16,961 bases of DNA. Source: Eutrophocola sp963925675. GTDB lineage: Bacteria > Pseudomonadota > Gammaproteobacteria > Pseudomonadales > Pseudohongiellaceae. The stretch covers positions 1 through 16,961 of the forward strand of contig CAWUSW010000093.1 of NCBI GenBank assembly GCA_963925675.1. Reading direction: 5' to 3'. The position numbers and the translations under genes are program-made. Positions 7,206 to 13,887 of this stretch are shown piece by piece. Below the pieces are notes generated by a model that searched no databases, was not told where the DNA came from, and saw only the letters and a program-made list of their open reading frames with translations. Within the stretch, counting starts at the first letter, position 1; each line of letters opens with the position of its first letter.

Positions 7206-8243
7206 ATGCAGGAAATTACCCTGGTCAGGCCAGATGACTGGCATCTCCATCTTCGTGACGGTTCCGCACTTTCAGACACAGTCGCTCAAACGGCCCGTTA
7301 TATGGGACGGGCAATCGTTATGCCAAATCTTTCTCCGCCAGCAATAAGCACTTCCGATGCCCTTGCCTACCGGGAAAGAATACTCGCCCATGTGCCGGAT
7401 GGTAGCTCTTTTGACCCTTTGATGACCCTTTATCTCACCGACAATACGGCCCCTGAAGAAATTATTCGTGCGAAAGAAAGCGGGCGTGTATTTGGTATCA
7501 AGCTTTATCCCGCAGGTGCAACAACAAATTCTGATCAGGGTGTTACCGACATCACCAGCACTTATGCAGCACTTGAAAAAATGAGTGAGCTGCAAATCCC
7601 CTTGCTAATCCATGGAGAAGTCACCCGGGATGAGATCGATATTTTCGATCGGGAACGGGTTTTCATCGACGAAATCCTTCACCCTTTGCATAGGCGTTTT
7701 CCAGACTTAAAAATAGTCTTTGAGCACATCACGACAAAAGATGCTGTGGATTTTGTGCTTTCCGCAGACAACAATATCGGCGCCACTGTTACCCCACAAC
7801 ATCTGATGTATAACCGTAATCATTTACTGGTAGGTGGAATCCGTCCTCATTTTTATTGCCTGCCAATACTCAAACGTAATATTCATCAGCAGGCCTTGCT
7901 GGATGCGGTCACAAGTGGCACTGCAAAGATTTTCCTGGGGACCGATTCTGCACCCCACGCTATCAATCAAAAGGAAAACGCCTGTGGTTGCGCTGGCTGC
8001 TTCTCGGCTCATGCTGCTCTGGAACTTTATGCAGAAGTTTTTGAGAGCCTGAATATTCTCGACAAGCTTGAAGCCTTTGCCAGTTTCCATGGCCCTGATT
8101 TTTACGGCCTGAAAAGAAATGAAGATCATATTACCCTGCGCAAGGAAAGCTGGACGGTACCGTCAAGCTATAACATGGGCAATGAGCAGGTGGTGCCGCT
8201 GTATGCTGGCAACGATCTGACATGGTCAGTAGTGGATAAATAA
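7206..8243 (+). CDS. pyrC: Dihydroorotase (class II, E. coli type)
   Basis: PyrC interconverts carbamoyl-aspartate and dihydroorotate in pyrimidine synthesis. The ATG at 7206 gives a 345-residue protein, close to the E. coli length, starting with the standard RPDDWHLHLRDG block; AAGGA lies upstream. Zinc and catalytic residues can be placed: H13 and H15 in HLHLRDG, carboxylated K99 in GIKLYPAG, H136, H174 and D247 in LGTDSAPH. The cysteine-bearing CGCAGCF (260-266) is also normal for this branch. rnt follows after 3 bases, so the pair is probably one transcript. The longer open frame upstream includes the promoter and is not coding. Confidence 0.97.
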   Translation: MQEITLVRPDDWHLHLRDGSALSDTVAQTARYMGRAIVMPNLSPPAISTSDALAYRERILAHVPDGSSFDPLMTLYLTDNTAPEEIIRAKESGRVFGIKLYPAGATTNSDQGVTDITSTYAALEKMSELQIPLLIHGEVTRDEIDIFDRERVFIDEILHPLHRRFPDLKIVFEHITTKDAVDFVLSADNNIGATVTPQHLMYNRNHLLVGGIRPHFYCLPILKRNIHQQALLDAVTSGTAKIFLGTDSAPHAINQKENACGCAGCFSAHAALELYAEVFESLNILDKLEAFASFHGPDFYGLKRNEDHITLRKESWTVPSSYNMGNEQVVPLYAGNDLTWSVVDK

Positions 8244-8246
8244 AAA

Positions 8247-8891
8247 ATGACCAGCCCTGAATCTAAAGAAACAAAACCAACTTCCCTGCTTGCAGGTCGT
8301 TTTCGTGGCTACCTGCCAGTTGTCGTTGATATTGAATGCGGCGGTTTTAATAAAGACACAGATGCCATCCTGGAAATTGCTGCCGTCACTGTCGGCATGG
8401 ATGAAAACGGCATTCTGAAACCGGAAGACACCTGGTTCTTTCGCGTTGAGCCCTTCCCTGGTGCCAACCTGGAAGAATCTGCATTGAAGTTCACCGGCAT
8501 TGATCCATATCACCCACTGCGCATCGCGCACAAGGAACCGGACGTCTTTAAAGAAATTTTCAAAAATATTCGCAATAAAATGAAAGATGAATATTGCACG
8601 CGCGCCATTCTGGTCGGGCACAATGCTCATTTCGACCATGGCTTTGTGAATGCCGCTGCAGAGCGTAACAAGCTTAAACGCAATCCCTTCCATCCTTTTT
8701 CGAGTCTGGATACCGCATCCATCAGTGCACTGGCTTTTGGACAAACAGTGTTGTCACGAGCCTGTGAATGTGCCGAAATCGACTTCAATAATGAAGAAGC
8801 TCACTCTGCACGATATGATGCCGAAAAAACGGCTGAACTATTTTGTACCATCATCAATCGCTGGCAAAATTTGGGCGGTTGGCCTCTTTAA
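8247..8891 (+). CDS. rnt: Ribonuclease T
   Basis: RNase T is a DEDD-family 3'-5' exoribonuclease that trims tRNA CCA ends and the 3' ends of 5S and 23S rRNA. This 214-residue protein aligns closely with the E. coli enzyme. The DEDDh residues are D28 and E30 (VVVDIECGGF), D130 (GHNAHFDHGF), H186 (AHSARYD) and D191. NRWQNLGGWPL closes the protein as in relatives. The motif reads DIECGGF where the E. coli enzyme has DVETAGF, a mild variation next to the metal site. It starts 3 bases after the pyrC stop, with an A-rich stretch but no clear Shine-Dalgarno, which suggests coupling to pyrC translation. Confidence 0.96.
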   Translation: MTSPESKETKPTSLLAGRFRGYLPVVVDIECGGFNKDTDAILEIAAVTVGMDENGILKPEDTWFFRVEPFPGANLEESALKFTGIDPYHPLRIAHKEPDVFKEIFKNIRNKMKDEYCTRAILVGHNAHFDHGFVNAAAERNKLKRNPFHPFSSLDTASISALAFGQTVLSRACECAEIDFNNEEAHSARYDAEKTAELFCTIINRWQNLGGWPL

Positions 8892-8930
8892 ATTTACTGC
8901 ACCAATCACTTAATTAATACTTGATTAAGG

Positions 8931-8971
8931 TCAAGGTGATTGCCTGCCCTATCTCTATAGTTATTCCTGTC
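8931..8971 (+). promoter_or_regulatory. FNR/Anr-type class II promoter upstream of the universal stress gene
   Basis: TTGATTAAGGTCAA (8931-8944) matches the FNR/Anr consensus TTGAT-N4-ATCAA at 9 of 10 defined bases. TATAGT (8966-8971) follows at a distance that puts the site centre about 40-41 bases before the start near 8978, the class II activator position. The gene would thus be induced when oxygen is low. Confidence 0.75.
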
Positions 8972-9002
8972 ACAATTAATTGAATTTGTTCAGGAGTAAA
9001 AA

Positions 9003-9809
9003 ATGGCAGATGGAAGAAAGGTATTAGTTATTATTGAAGCGACACAAGAGCAACATCTTGCTCTGGAGCGCGCTGTTATTACCTCAGAAATTAAGGACCC
9101 TGGATCTCATGTCCACCTGTTCATCAGTGTTGATGCTGAAAAGACCAATCTGGGTGCGGACAATGAAAATATTTACCGGGATGACAAGTGGCTCAACTCA
9201 ATAACAGACAAACTCAAAAAGGCGGGCGCATCTTTCAGTTTTGAATTGTGCTGGTCCAATGAATGGCAAAAAGCTGTTCTGGCAAGTGCTCAACGCTTTC
9301 AGCCTGACCATATCTTTATGCCAGATTCGCGCGATGAGAAAAAATCACTGTTCAGCAATCAGCAATGGGCCTTGTTAAGAACTTCAGTAGCACCGGTGAC
9401 TATTGTTCGCTCAAGCGAAGTTAAACCACGCAAAAAAATTCTTGCCGCAATTAATATTCAGAAGCATGACATTCCTGAATATGCCCGTCTCAATGAGAAG
9501 ATTCTGATTGATGGTCAGAATATTGCAAAACATTACAATGCTGATTTCCATGTGGTCAATGCTTATAAAGACAGCATGCATTTCCCTGACCGGCAAAAAA
9601 TCATGGAAATTTCTGGTCTGCCCAGTGATCGTGTGCACGCTGAAGAAGGCGATCCGGCTTCTGTCATTTCACGCTATGCCAAGGAAATTGAAGCAGACAC
9701 CGTGTTGATAGGCACTTTGGCAAGACAAGGTGCCAAAGCACTGATGAAAGGCAATACTTCAGAAAAGGTCTTAAGCAAAGTCGATGTAGATGTTATCGCT
9801 TATTCCTGA
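9003..9809 (+). CDS. Universal stress protein, tandem-domain (UspE-like)
   Basis: The 268-residue cytoplasmic protein is two UspA folds in series. Domain 1 (about 4-137) opens with KVLVIIEAT and ends in VAPVTIVRSS, but lacks a clear nucleotide loop. Domain 2 (about 143-268) opens with KKILAAINI and has IGTLARQG (236-243) followed by GNTSEKVL (250-257), an ATP-loop-like arrangement, ending in VDVIAYS. This layout and length match UspE-type proteins, which help cells survive stress and anaerobic or stationary conditions through an undefined biochemical role. AGGAG precedes the ATG. It is a single-gene unit with an Anr-like site in front and a hairpin terminator behind, which agrees with known Anr control of many such genes in Pseudomonas. 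Confidence 0.88.
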   Translation: MADGRKVLVIIEATQEQHLALERAVITSEIKDPGSHVHLFISVDAEKTNLGADNENIYRDDKWLNSITDKLKKAGASFSFELCWSNEWQKAVLASAQRFQPDHIFMPDSRDEKKSLFSNQQWALLRTSVAPVTIVRSSEVKPRKKILAAINIQKHDIPEYARLNEKILIDGQNIAKHYNADFHVVNAYKDSMHFPDRQKIMEISGLPSDRVHAEEGDPASVISRYAKEIEADTVLIGTLARQGAKALMKGNTSEKVLSKVDVDVIAYS

Positions 9810-9835
9810 GTTACTTTTCTGATTCAGTCCAAAAA

Positions 9836-9870
9836 AACCGGGCAGGCTCTCTCAGCTTTCCCGGTTGTTC
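9836..9870 (+). terminator. Probable terminator of the universal stress gene
   Basis: AACCGGG (9836-9842) pairs perfectly with CCCGGTT (9860-9866) across a 17-base loop, followed by a short T-rich stretch (GTTCAATTT). It lies 27 bases after the stop. The U tract is imperfect. Confidence 0.6.
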
Positions 9871-9991
9871 AATTTGCGACTTTTATGAAGTCCGCTCCCT
9901 GATTCAGCAAGGCATTTTTCTTCGCCTATTAACTGGCACCCGCACCACCTTACGGTCTATTATTGTATCTTTCTGCTTTCTGTTATTGCCA

Positions 9992-10020
9992 TTGGCTAGC
10001 CAGAAAGACCTCAAGATAAA
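9992..10020 (+). promoter_or_regulatory. Weak candidate promoter for the acyl-ACP synthetase gene
   Basis: TTGGCT (9992-9997), a 17-base spacer and GATAAA (10015-10020). The -35 overlaps a perfect 10-base palindrome, TGGCTAGCCA (9993-10002). The remainder of the 238-base gap after the stress gene shows nothing else recognisable. Confidence 0.25.
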
Positions 10021-10047
10021 ATAATTACAAATAATTACGCTGTATAA

Positions 10048-11715
10048 ATGACTGACTTTCCTGAAGACAATTCAATAAACACATGGATGGAATATCTCGA
10101 TACCCTACCCTCTCTCGGTGAGCATTGGGTAGAGACATCAATGCGTCGTGGAAATCCAGTTGTTTTGTCAGACACCCTGGGGGCAAACCTGAAAGCCCGC
10201 ACAGCATTGACCGGCTCCTTGCTCCTGTCTAAACGCATAGCCAGCATCAATGAACAGCAAAATGTCGGCTTGCTTCTTCCCACTACTGCTGGAGGATTAC
10301 TGGCTAGCATGGCCGTGATGCTGTTGGGTAAAACGCTTGTCACGCTAAATTACACGGCCCCTCTGGACGGCATATTGTCCGCCATTGAACAGGCAGGACT
10401 GAAAACAGTATTTACCTCTTCCAGGTTTCTGGAAAAATGTAAAACTCGAGGCATCCATTTAGAGCCCCTGGGCGAAAAAGTGACTCTTGTGATGCTGGAA
10501 GATATACAGGCAGGCATTTCATCCTGGGAAAAGCTAAGCACACTGCTGTGCTGTAAATTATTGCCTGTATCCTGGATCAAGAAAAAGTATTGCGCCAGTC
10601 CGGCACTGGACAGCACCGCAGTAATTCTTTTTTCCAGCGGCAGCGAAGGCCCTCCCAAAGGCGTCATGCTGAGCCATAAAAATATCCTCGCTAACGTTAA
10701 ACAGGTAAACCATATACTTAACGCCAAAGCCAACGATGTCATCCTGGCTAATTTACCAATATTTCATTCCTTTGGCATGACAGCCTGTCTCTTCCTGCCC
10801 CTGTTAGAGCGTATCAAGGTAGTATGTCATGCGGATCCTACTGATGTAGTCATCATTGCGAGAACTATCAGGGAACAAAAGGCCACCTTGTTTTTCGGAA
10901 CGTCCAGCTTTTTCCGCCTTTATATTAAAAACAACAAAGTGTCAAAACAGGACCTTTCCTCACTCAGATTAACTGTCGCCGGTGCAGAAAAACTTCAGTC
11001 AGAAGTCAGTGCCGGGTTTAAAAAACGCTTCAATAAAATCATCTATGAGGGTTTTGGCTGTACCGAATTATCACCCGTTGCTACCGTTAACACGCCCTTT
11101 CCCAATCTGGAAAATCCAGGTTTAAAGGACAACTCCAAGCCCGGCACTGTCGGTAAGCCAATCCCTGGTACCCTTGTTCAGATCGCCGATCCTGATACTC
11201 TGGAGCCACTTGCCCAGGGTACTGCCGGCATGGTTTTGGTCGCTGGGCCGCAAGTAATGCAGGGCTATTTGAAAAACCAAAAGCTTACCGATCAGGTTGT
11301 TAAAGAACGAGAAGGTCAGCGCTGGTATGTCACTGGCGATAAGGGTTCAATTGATGAAGATGGCTTCCTCAGCATTGAAGACCGCTATGCCCGCTTCGCC
11401 AAAATCAGTGGTGAAATGATTGGTTTGGGGACAGTCGAACAGGTCCTGCGTAAATCAGTGAACAATGATGAAGTCGAATTGCTGGCAATCAATATCCCCG
11501 ATCCGAAAAAGGGAGAGATGATTGTTATTTTATCCACTCAGGATCTCGAAGAAAGTGCATTGCGCCCTAAACTTCTGGCAGGCGGATTAAACAATCTATC
11601 TTTACCTGCAGCCTATATAACGGTAGACGATTTACCAAAACTGGGTTCTGGCAAGTCTGATTTCGCTACTGCCAAAGAAGTTGCCAGACAAGCCATGTTC
11701 AACCGAACATCCTGA
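10048..11715 (+). CDS. Aas-type acyl-ACP/acyl-CoA synthetase (AMP-forming), stand-alone
   Basis: The 555-residue protein belongs to the adenylate-forming superfamily. Core motifs: phosphate loop SSGSEGPPKG (196-205), YEGFGCTE (333-340), YVTGD (427-431) with ribose-binding D431, hinge region IEDRYARFAKISGEMI (443-458), and catalytic K536 in LGSGKSDF. The wording of the C-terminal half and the N-terminal block LLLPTTAGG...LNYTA resemble the synthetase part of Aas, the enzyme that loads fatty acids onto ACP for lysophospholipid reacylation. Here the acyltransferase (PlsC) and transporter parts are missing, so it probably only activates fatty acids for another enzyme. No predicted signal peptide. 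No clear Shine-Dalgarno at this ATG; the next in-frame ATG, 13 codons in, is possible. Substrate chain length cannot be read. Confidence 0.85.
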   Translation: MTDFPEDNSINTWMEYLDTLPSLGEHWVETSMRRGNPVVLSDTLGANLKARTALTGSLLLSKRIASINEQQNVGLLLPTTAGGLLASMAVMLLGKTLVTLNYTAPLDGILSAIEQAGLKTVFTSSRFLEKCKTRGIHLEPLGEKVTLVMLEDIQAGISSWEKLSTLLCCKLLPVSWIKKKYCASPALDSTAVILFSSGSEGPPKGVMLSHKNILANVKQVNHILNAKANDVILANLPIFHSFGMTACLFLPLLERIKVVCHADPTDVVIIARTIREQKATLFFGTSSFFRLYIKNNKVSKQDLSSLRLTVAGAEKLQSEVSAGFKKRFNKIIYEGFGCTELSPVATVNTPFPNLENPGLKDNSKPGTVGKPIPGTLVQIADPDTLEPLAQGTAGMVLVAGPQVMQGYLKNQKLTDQVVKEREGQRWYVTGDKGSIDEDGFLSIEDRYARFAKISGEMIGLGTVEQVLRKSVNNDEVELLAINIPDPKKGEMIVILSTQDLEESALRPKLLAGGLNNLSLPAAYITVDDLPKLGSGKSDFATAKEVARQAMFNRTS

Positions 11716-11818
11716 TTTACGCAGTGCTTTAATACAGATCATACACCCCCCCTTCAAAAGCCAGCGAGAATGCCCCTTCCAAAAGATTCAGGGTATGCAA
11801 GTTTTACAGATAAGCTGT

Positions 11819-11847
11819 TTGACAATGATTCTCATTTAGCTTAGCAT
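11819..11847 (+). promoter_or_regulatory. bfd promoter overlapped by a Fur box
   Basis: A perfect -35 TTGACA (11819-11824), a 17-base spacer and TAGCAT (11842-11847) form the promoter. GACAATGATTCTCATTTAG (11821-11839) matches the 19-base Fur consensus at 13 positions and includes the palindrome AATGA-N3-TCATT. Fur bound here would block polymerase, so bfd should be expressed under iron starvation. A weaker half-site-like CATTCTCATT follows at about 11845-11855. Confidence 0.85.
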
Positions 11848-11891
11848 TCTCATTGTACCCCAGAAACTTTAGAAGAGATCGATCAATAGCC

Positions 11892-12080
11892 ATGTATGTT
11901 TGTCTTTGCAAATCTGTAACTGACCGCCAGATCAAGGAATTTGTGAATGGTGGTGCGGGATCATTTGAAGATGTCTGCAAGGAACTGGGCGTAGCAAGCC
12001 AATGCGGTAAATGCAGTCAACTTGCTCAAAACATCGTTGAAACAGCGGTTAAAAATGCCCATTTTGAGCCCGCTGCCTAA
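11892..12080 (+). CDS. bfd: Bacterioferritin-associated ferredoxin
   Basis: Bfd is a small [2Fe-2S] protein that docks on bacterioferritin and passes it electrons so that stored ferric iron is released. The 62-residue product has ligands C4, C6, C38 and C41, the same positions as in characterised Bfd proteins, within YVCLCKSVTD and SQCGKCSQLA. The ATG at 11892 gives the standard N-terminus MYVCLC; an upstream in-frame start at 11853 would read through the promoter region and is rejected. The Fur-type promoter in front fits mobilisation of iron under starvation. bfr follows 196 bases downstream behind a hairpin, so the two genes can be regulated oppositely. Confidence 0.95.
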   Translation: MYVCLCKSVTDRQIKEFVNGGAGSFEDVCKELGVASQCGKCSQLAQNIVETAVKNAHFEPAA

Positions 12081-12121
12081 TTCCCTCCTTCCGATAAACC
12101 AGCTGAAAATACAATAAATAT

Positions 12122-12158
12122 AAATACGAGCAATAAGCATTCGTATTTACCTTTGTTG
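12122..12158 (+). terminator. Probable terminator after bfd
   Basis: AAATACGA (12122-12129) pairs perfectly with TCGTATTT (12141-12148) over an 11-base loop, followed by a T-rich but interrupted stretch (ACCTTTGTTGTT). It would separate Fur-controlled bfd from bfr. The rest of the 196-base gap holds no promoter I can call with confidence. Confidence 0.5.
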
Positions 12159-12276
12159 TTATAAATTAAGCACTTATACAAGCTTCAAGCTGGACTTTTA
12201 TACGCTACCCCGCCACAATGACAGCGCATAAGCAGCGCTAAATGACTGCCATTTTAACTCCAGGGAAATATCTTTT

Positions 12277-12756
12277 ATGAAAGGTGACAGCAAAGTAATT
12301 GAACATTTAAACACCATACTGGGTAATGAGCTTGTTGCCATTAACCAGTACTTTCTGCATGCAAAAATGTTTGACGACTGGGGCCTGAAGGAGCTGGCCG
12401 AATTTACCAAGCATGAATCCATTGATGAAATGAAACATGCCGATAAAATCATTGAACGGATACTATTCCTGGAAGGCCTGCCCAATCTTCAGAAACTGGA
12501 TAAACTCCATATCGGTGAGCACACTGAAGAAATGCTGCGTTGCGACCTGGACCTGGAGCTGCGTGCTATTCCTGACTTACGCGTGGCCATTGCCCATGCC
12601 GAATCCGTACAAGACTATGTTAGCCGTGACCTTTTCCGTGTAATTCTGGACGATGAGGAAGCGCATGTAGACTGGCTGGAAGCCCAGATATACCTGATAG
12701 AAAACATGGGCATCCAGAATTATCTGGCAGAGAAAATGGATAAAGGCGGAAATTAG
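12277..12756 (+). CDS. bfr: Bacterioferritin (haem-containing)
   Basis: Bacterioferritin forms a 24-subunit shell that oxidises Fe(II) and stores it as a mineral. The 159-residue chain carries every ferroxidase-centre ligand at standard positions: E18, E51, H54, E94, E127 and H130. M52 is the residue that binds haem between two subunits, so this is the haem-binding type rather than FtnA. AGGGA sits upstream of the ATG. It is the partner of bfd just upstream. A strong terminator follows. No Fur site was seen directly before this gene. Confidence 0.97.
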   Translation: MKGDSKVIEHLNTILGNELVAINQYFLHAKMFDDWGLKELAEFTKHESIDEMKHADKIIERILFLEGLPNLQKLDKLHIGEHTEEMLRCDLDLELRAIPDLRVAIAHAESVQDYVSRDLFRVILDDEEAHVDWLEAQIYLIENMGIQNYLAEKMDKGGN

Positions 12757-12782
12757 TCCATTTTTATCTGTTCCTGACATGT

Positions 12783-12813
12783 AAAAGGCAGCTTATATGG
12801 CTGCCTTTTTTTT
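12783..12813. terminator. Strong terminator of bfr, also covering the pnuC 3' end
   Basis: AAAAGGCAGC (12783-12792) pairs perfectly with GCTGCCTTTT (12800-12809) around a 7-base loop, followed on the plus strand by eight T. The loop contains the stop codon of the convergent pnuC-like gene, and the right arm encodes its last residues (KKAAI), so the hairpin serves both genes. Confidence 0.9.
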
Positions 12814-13392
12814 ATTTTCCCGCTCCGTCTGCAAATATATTTTGCGCCACTGCATGTAGCCATAAATCACCAGAATCACATACCCTGCAAACAAACAGGC
12901 TGTCAGATAAAGCTCCCGATCTATATATAATATGATTGAAATACTGTCTATAACCAACCAGTACAACCAGTTTTCAAGAATTTTCCACACTACCATGAAG
13001 GTGGTAACGACACTTGCCCAGGTGGTAAATGCATCTAGATAGGGCCAGGCAGCATTAGTATTTTTCTGCATCAACCAGCCGTTTATGGAGGCAGCAATTA
13101 ACAGGGAAGAAACTATCAAAGCGTGCTGCCAGAGTTTTAATGTCCGTATAGGAACACCTTCATGCCTGGTCCCGCCATACCGCCATTCAAACCACCCTGC
13201 CACTGCCATCACTACGTAAAAGCCATTCAACATTGACTCCATAAGCAAGCTGACATCCCAGAAAATGAGGGTATAGAGGGCAGAGCTGACAAAAGCAAAA
13301 TACCAGCATGCGATATGTTCACGTGTTGCCAGGATCAGGTAAGCAACGGCCAGGACAACGGCAACAACTTCAGCGACTTCAAGTAATAACAT
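12793..13392 (-). CDS. PnuC-family vitamin transporter (possible PnuT-type)
   Basis: PnuC proteins are seven-helix inner-membrane channels that let nicotinamide riboside, or in the PnuT branch thiamine, into the cell, where a kinase traps it. This 199-residue protein has the family length, evenly spaced hydrophobic helices, and family-like stretches rich in aromatics: CWYFAFVSSALY, GWFEWR (66-71), and WKILENWLYWLVID with NW-xx-W-xxx-D spacing. The tail is basic (RENKKKAAI). Its start codon overlaps the stop of the upstream thiamine-binding-like gene by one base (TAATG), which implies coupled translation and related substrates. That pairing favours a thiamine-type cargo, but family membership alone does not exclude nicotinamide riboside. 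No kinase gene or TPP riboswitch is visible. Confidence 0.88.
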   Translation of the reverse strand: MLLLEVAEVVAVVLAVAYLILATREHIACWYFAFVSSALYTLIFWDVSLLMESMLNGFYVVMAVAGWFEWRYGGTRHEGVPIRTLKLWQHALIVSSLLIAASINGWLMQKNTNAAWPYLDAFTTWASVVTTFMVVWKILENWLYWLVIDSISIILYIDRELYLTACLFAGYVILVIYGYMQWRKIYLQTERENKKKAAI

Positions 13393-13643
13393 TAATCGTT
13401 CAGGTCATGGCCAGGAATAAATTTAGTGACAAATACCGCCCGCCCATGGGTTTGGTAACTCCAGGCAATCATTTCCTTCACACTGTCCATAAGACGATCA
13501 TATTCGCCATGCACCATTGTGGAGGTCTCTGAAGTTTTGATTATCAGTCCCTCACATTTGTTCAGCTGAGCAATAAAGCCCTTGATGAGGGGTTTATAGT
13601 CCTCGTTAAAAGGATACATACTGATTTCTACGGTTAACTGCAT
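13392..13643 (-). CDS. Thiamine-binding-type YkoF/MTH1187 family protein
   Basis: The start at 13643 has AAGGA about seven bases upstream and gives an 83-residue protein beginning MQLTVEISMYPFN, the usual family opening; a longer frame from 13694 lacks support. Family hallmarks are the E-S-Y-P-like N-terminal strand, a central ETSTMVHGEYD (about 39-49) and a helix DSVKEMIAW. Members have ferredoxin-like folds, and some bind thiamine or its pyrimidine moiety; no enzymatic role is established. The gene is the first of a two-gene unit with the PnuC-type transporter, suggesting it handles the imported vitamin in the cytoplasm. No signal peptide is present. The ligand is inferred from the family. 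Confidence 0.75.
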   Translation of the reverse strand: MQLTVEISMYPFNEDYKPLIKGFIAQLNKCEGLIIKTSETSTMVHGEYDRLMDSVKEMIAWSYQTHGRAVFVTKFIPGHDLND

Positions 13644-13674
13644 AAGGTTTCCTTTCATTTTCATAAAATTTATC

Positions 13675-13886
13675 ACTTTTAACTTTGAATTCATTCGGGG
13701 TTAAAGCTTCCGCTCCTGCTCACGCCCCTTACCTACATCCATGTAGGCAAAACCCCTCCTACATACTTTTAATTTGCACCTTATTCAGGCGGACGCTGTC
13801 CACCATGTCGGATGACGTACCTGCGGTTCTTTTCCGACCTACGTTCTTTCCACTTTTAACTTGTAACTTTTAACTTGTAACTTGTA
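13675..13886. repeat. Intergenic palindrome cluster bracketed by 7-bp tandem repeats
   Basis: The 244-base gap between two minus-strand units holds, from left to right: two heptads ACTTTTA-ACTTTGA (13675-13688); palindrome CCTACAT-CC-ATGTAGG (13732-13747) with a further CCTACAT at 13758; stem GGCGGAC/GTCCACC around GCT (13788-13804, one mismatch); stem GTCGGA/TCCGAC (13807-13812, 13833-13838); and five heptads of ACTTTTA or ACTTGTA (13852-13886) ending at the stop of the next gene. It resembles a REP-like or non-autonomous interspersed element. It also contains the 5' leader of the thiamine-type operon, but no TPP riboswitch consensus. Confidence 0.55.
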
Positions 13887-13887
13887 A

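Noticed and set aside
8226..8744. 172-codon minus-strand frame
   Set aside because: It is antisense to rnt, which shows all DEDDh residues.
13644..13887. TPP riboswitch before the thiamine-type operon
   Set aside because: I searched the minus strand for CTGAGA and the GGATAATGCCAGCGTAGGGA-like element and found neither.
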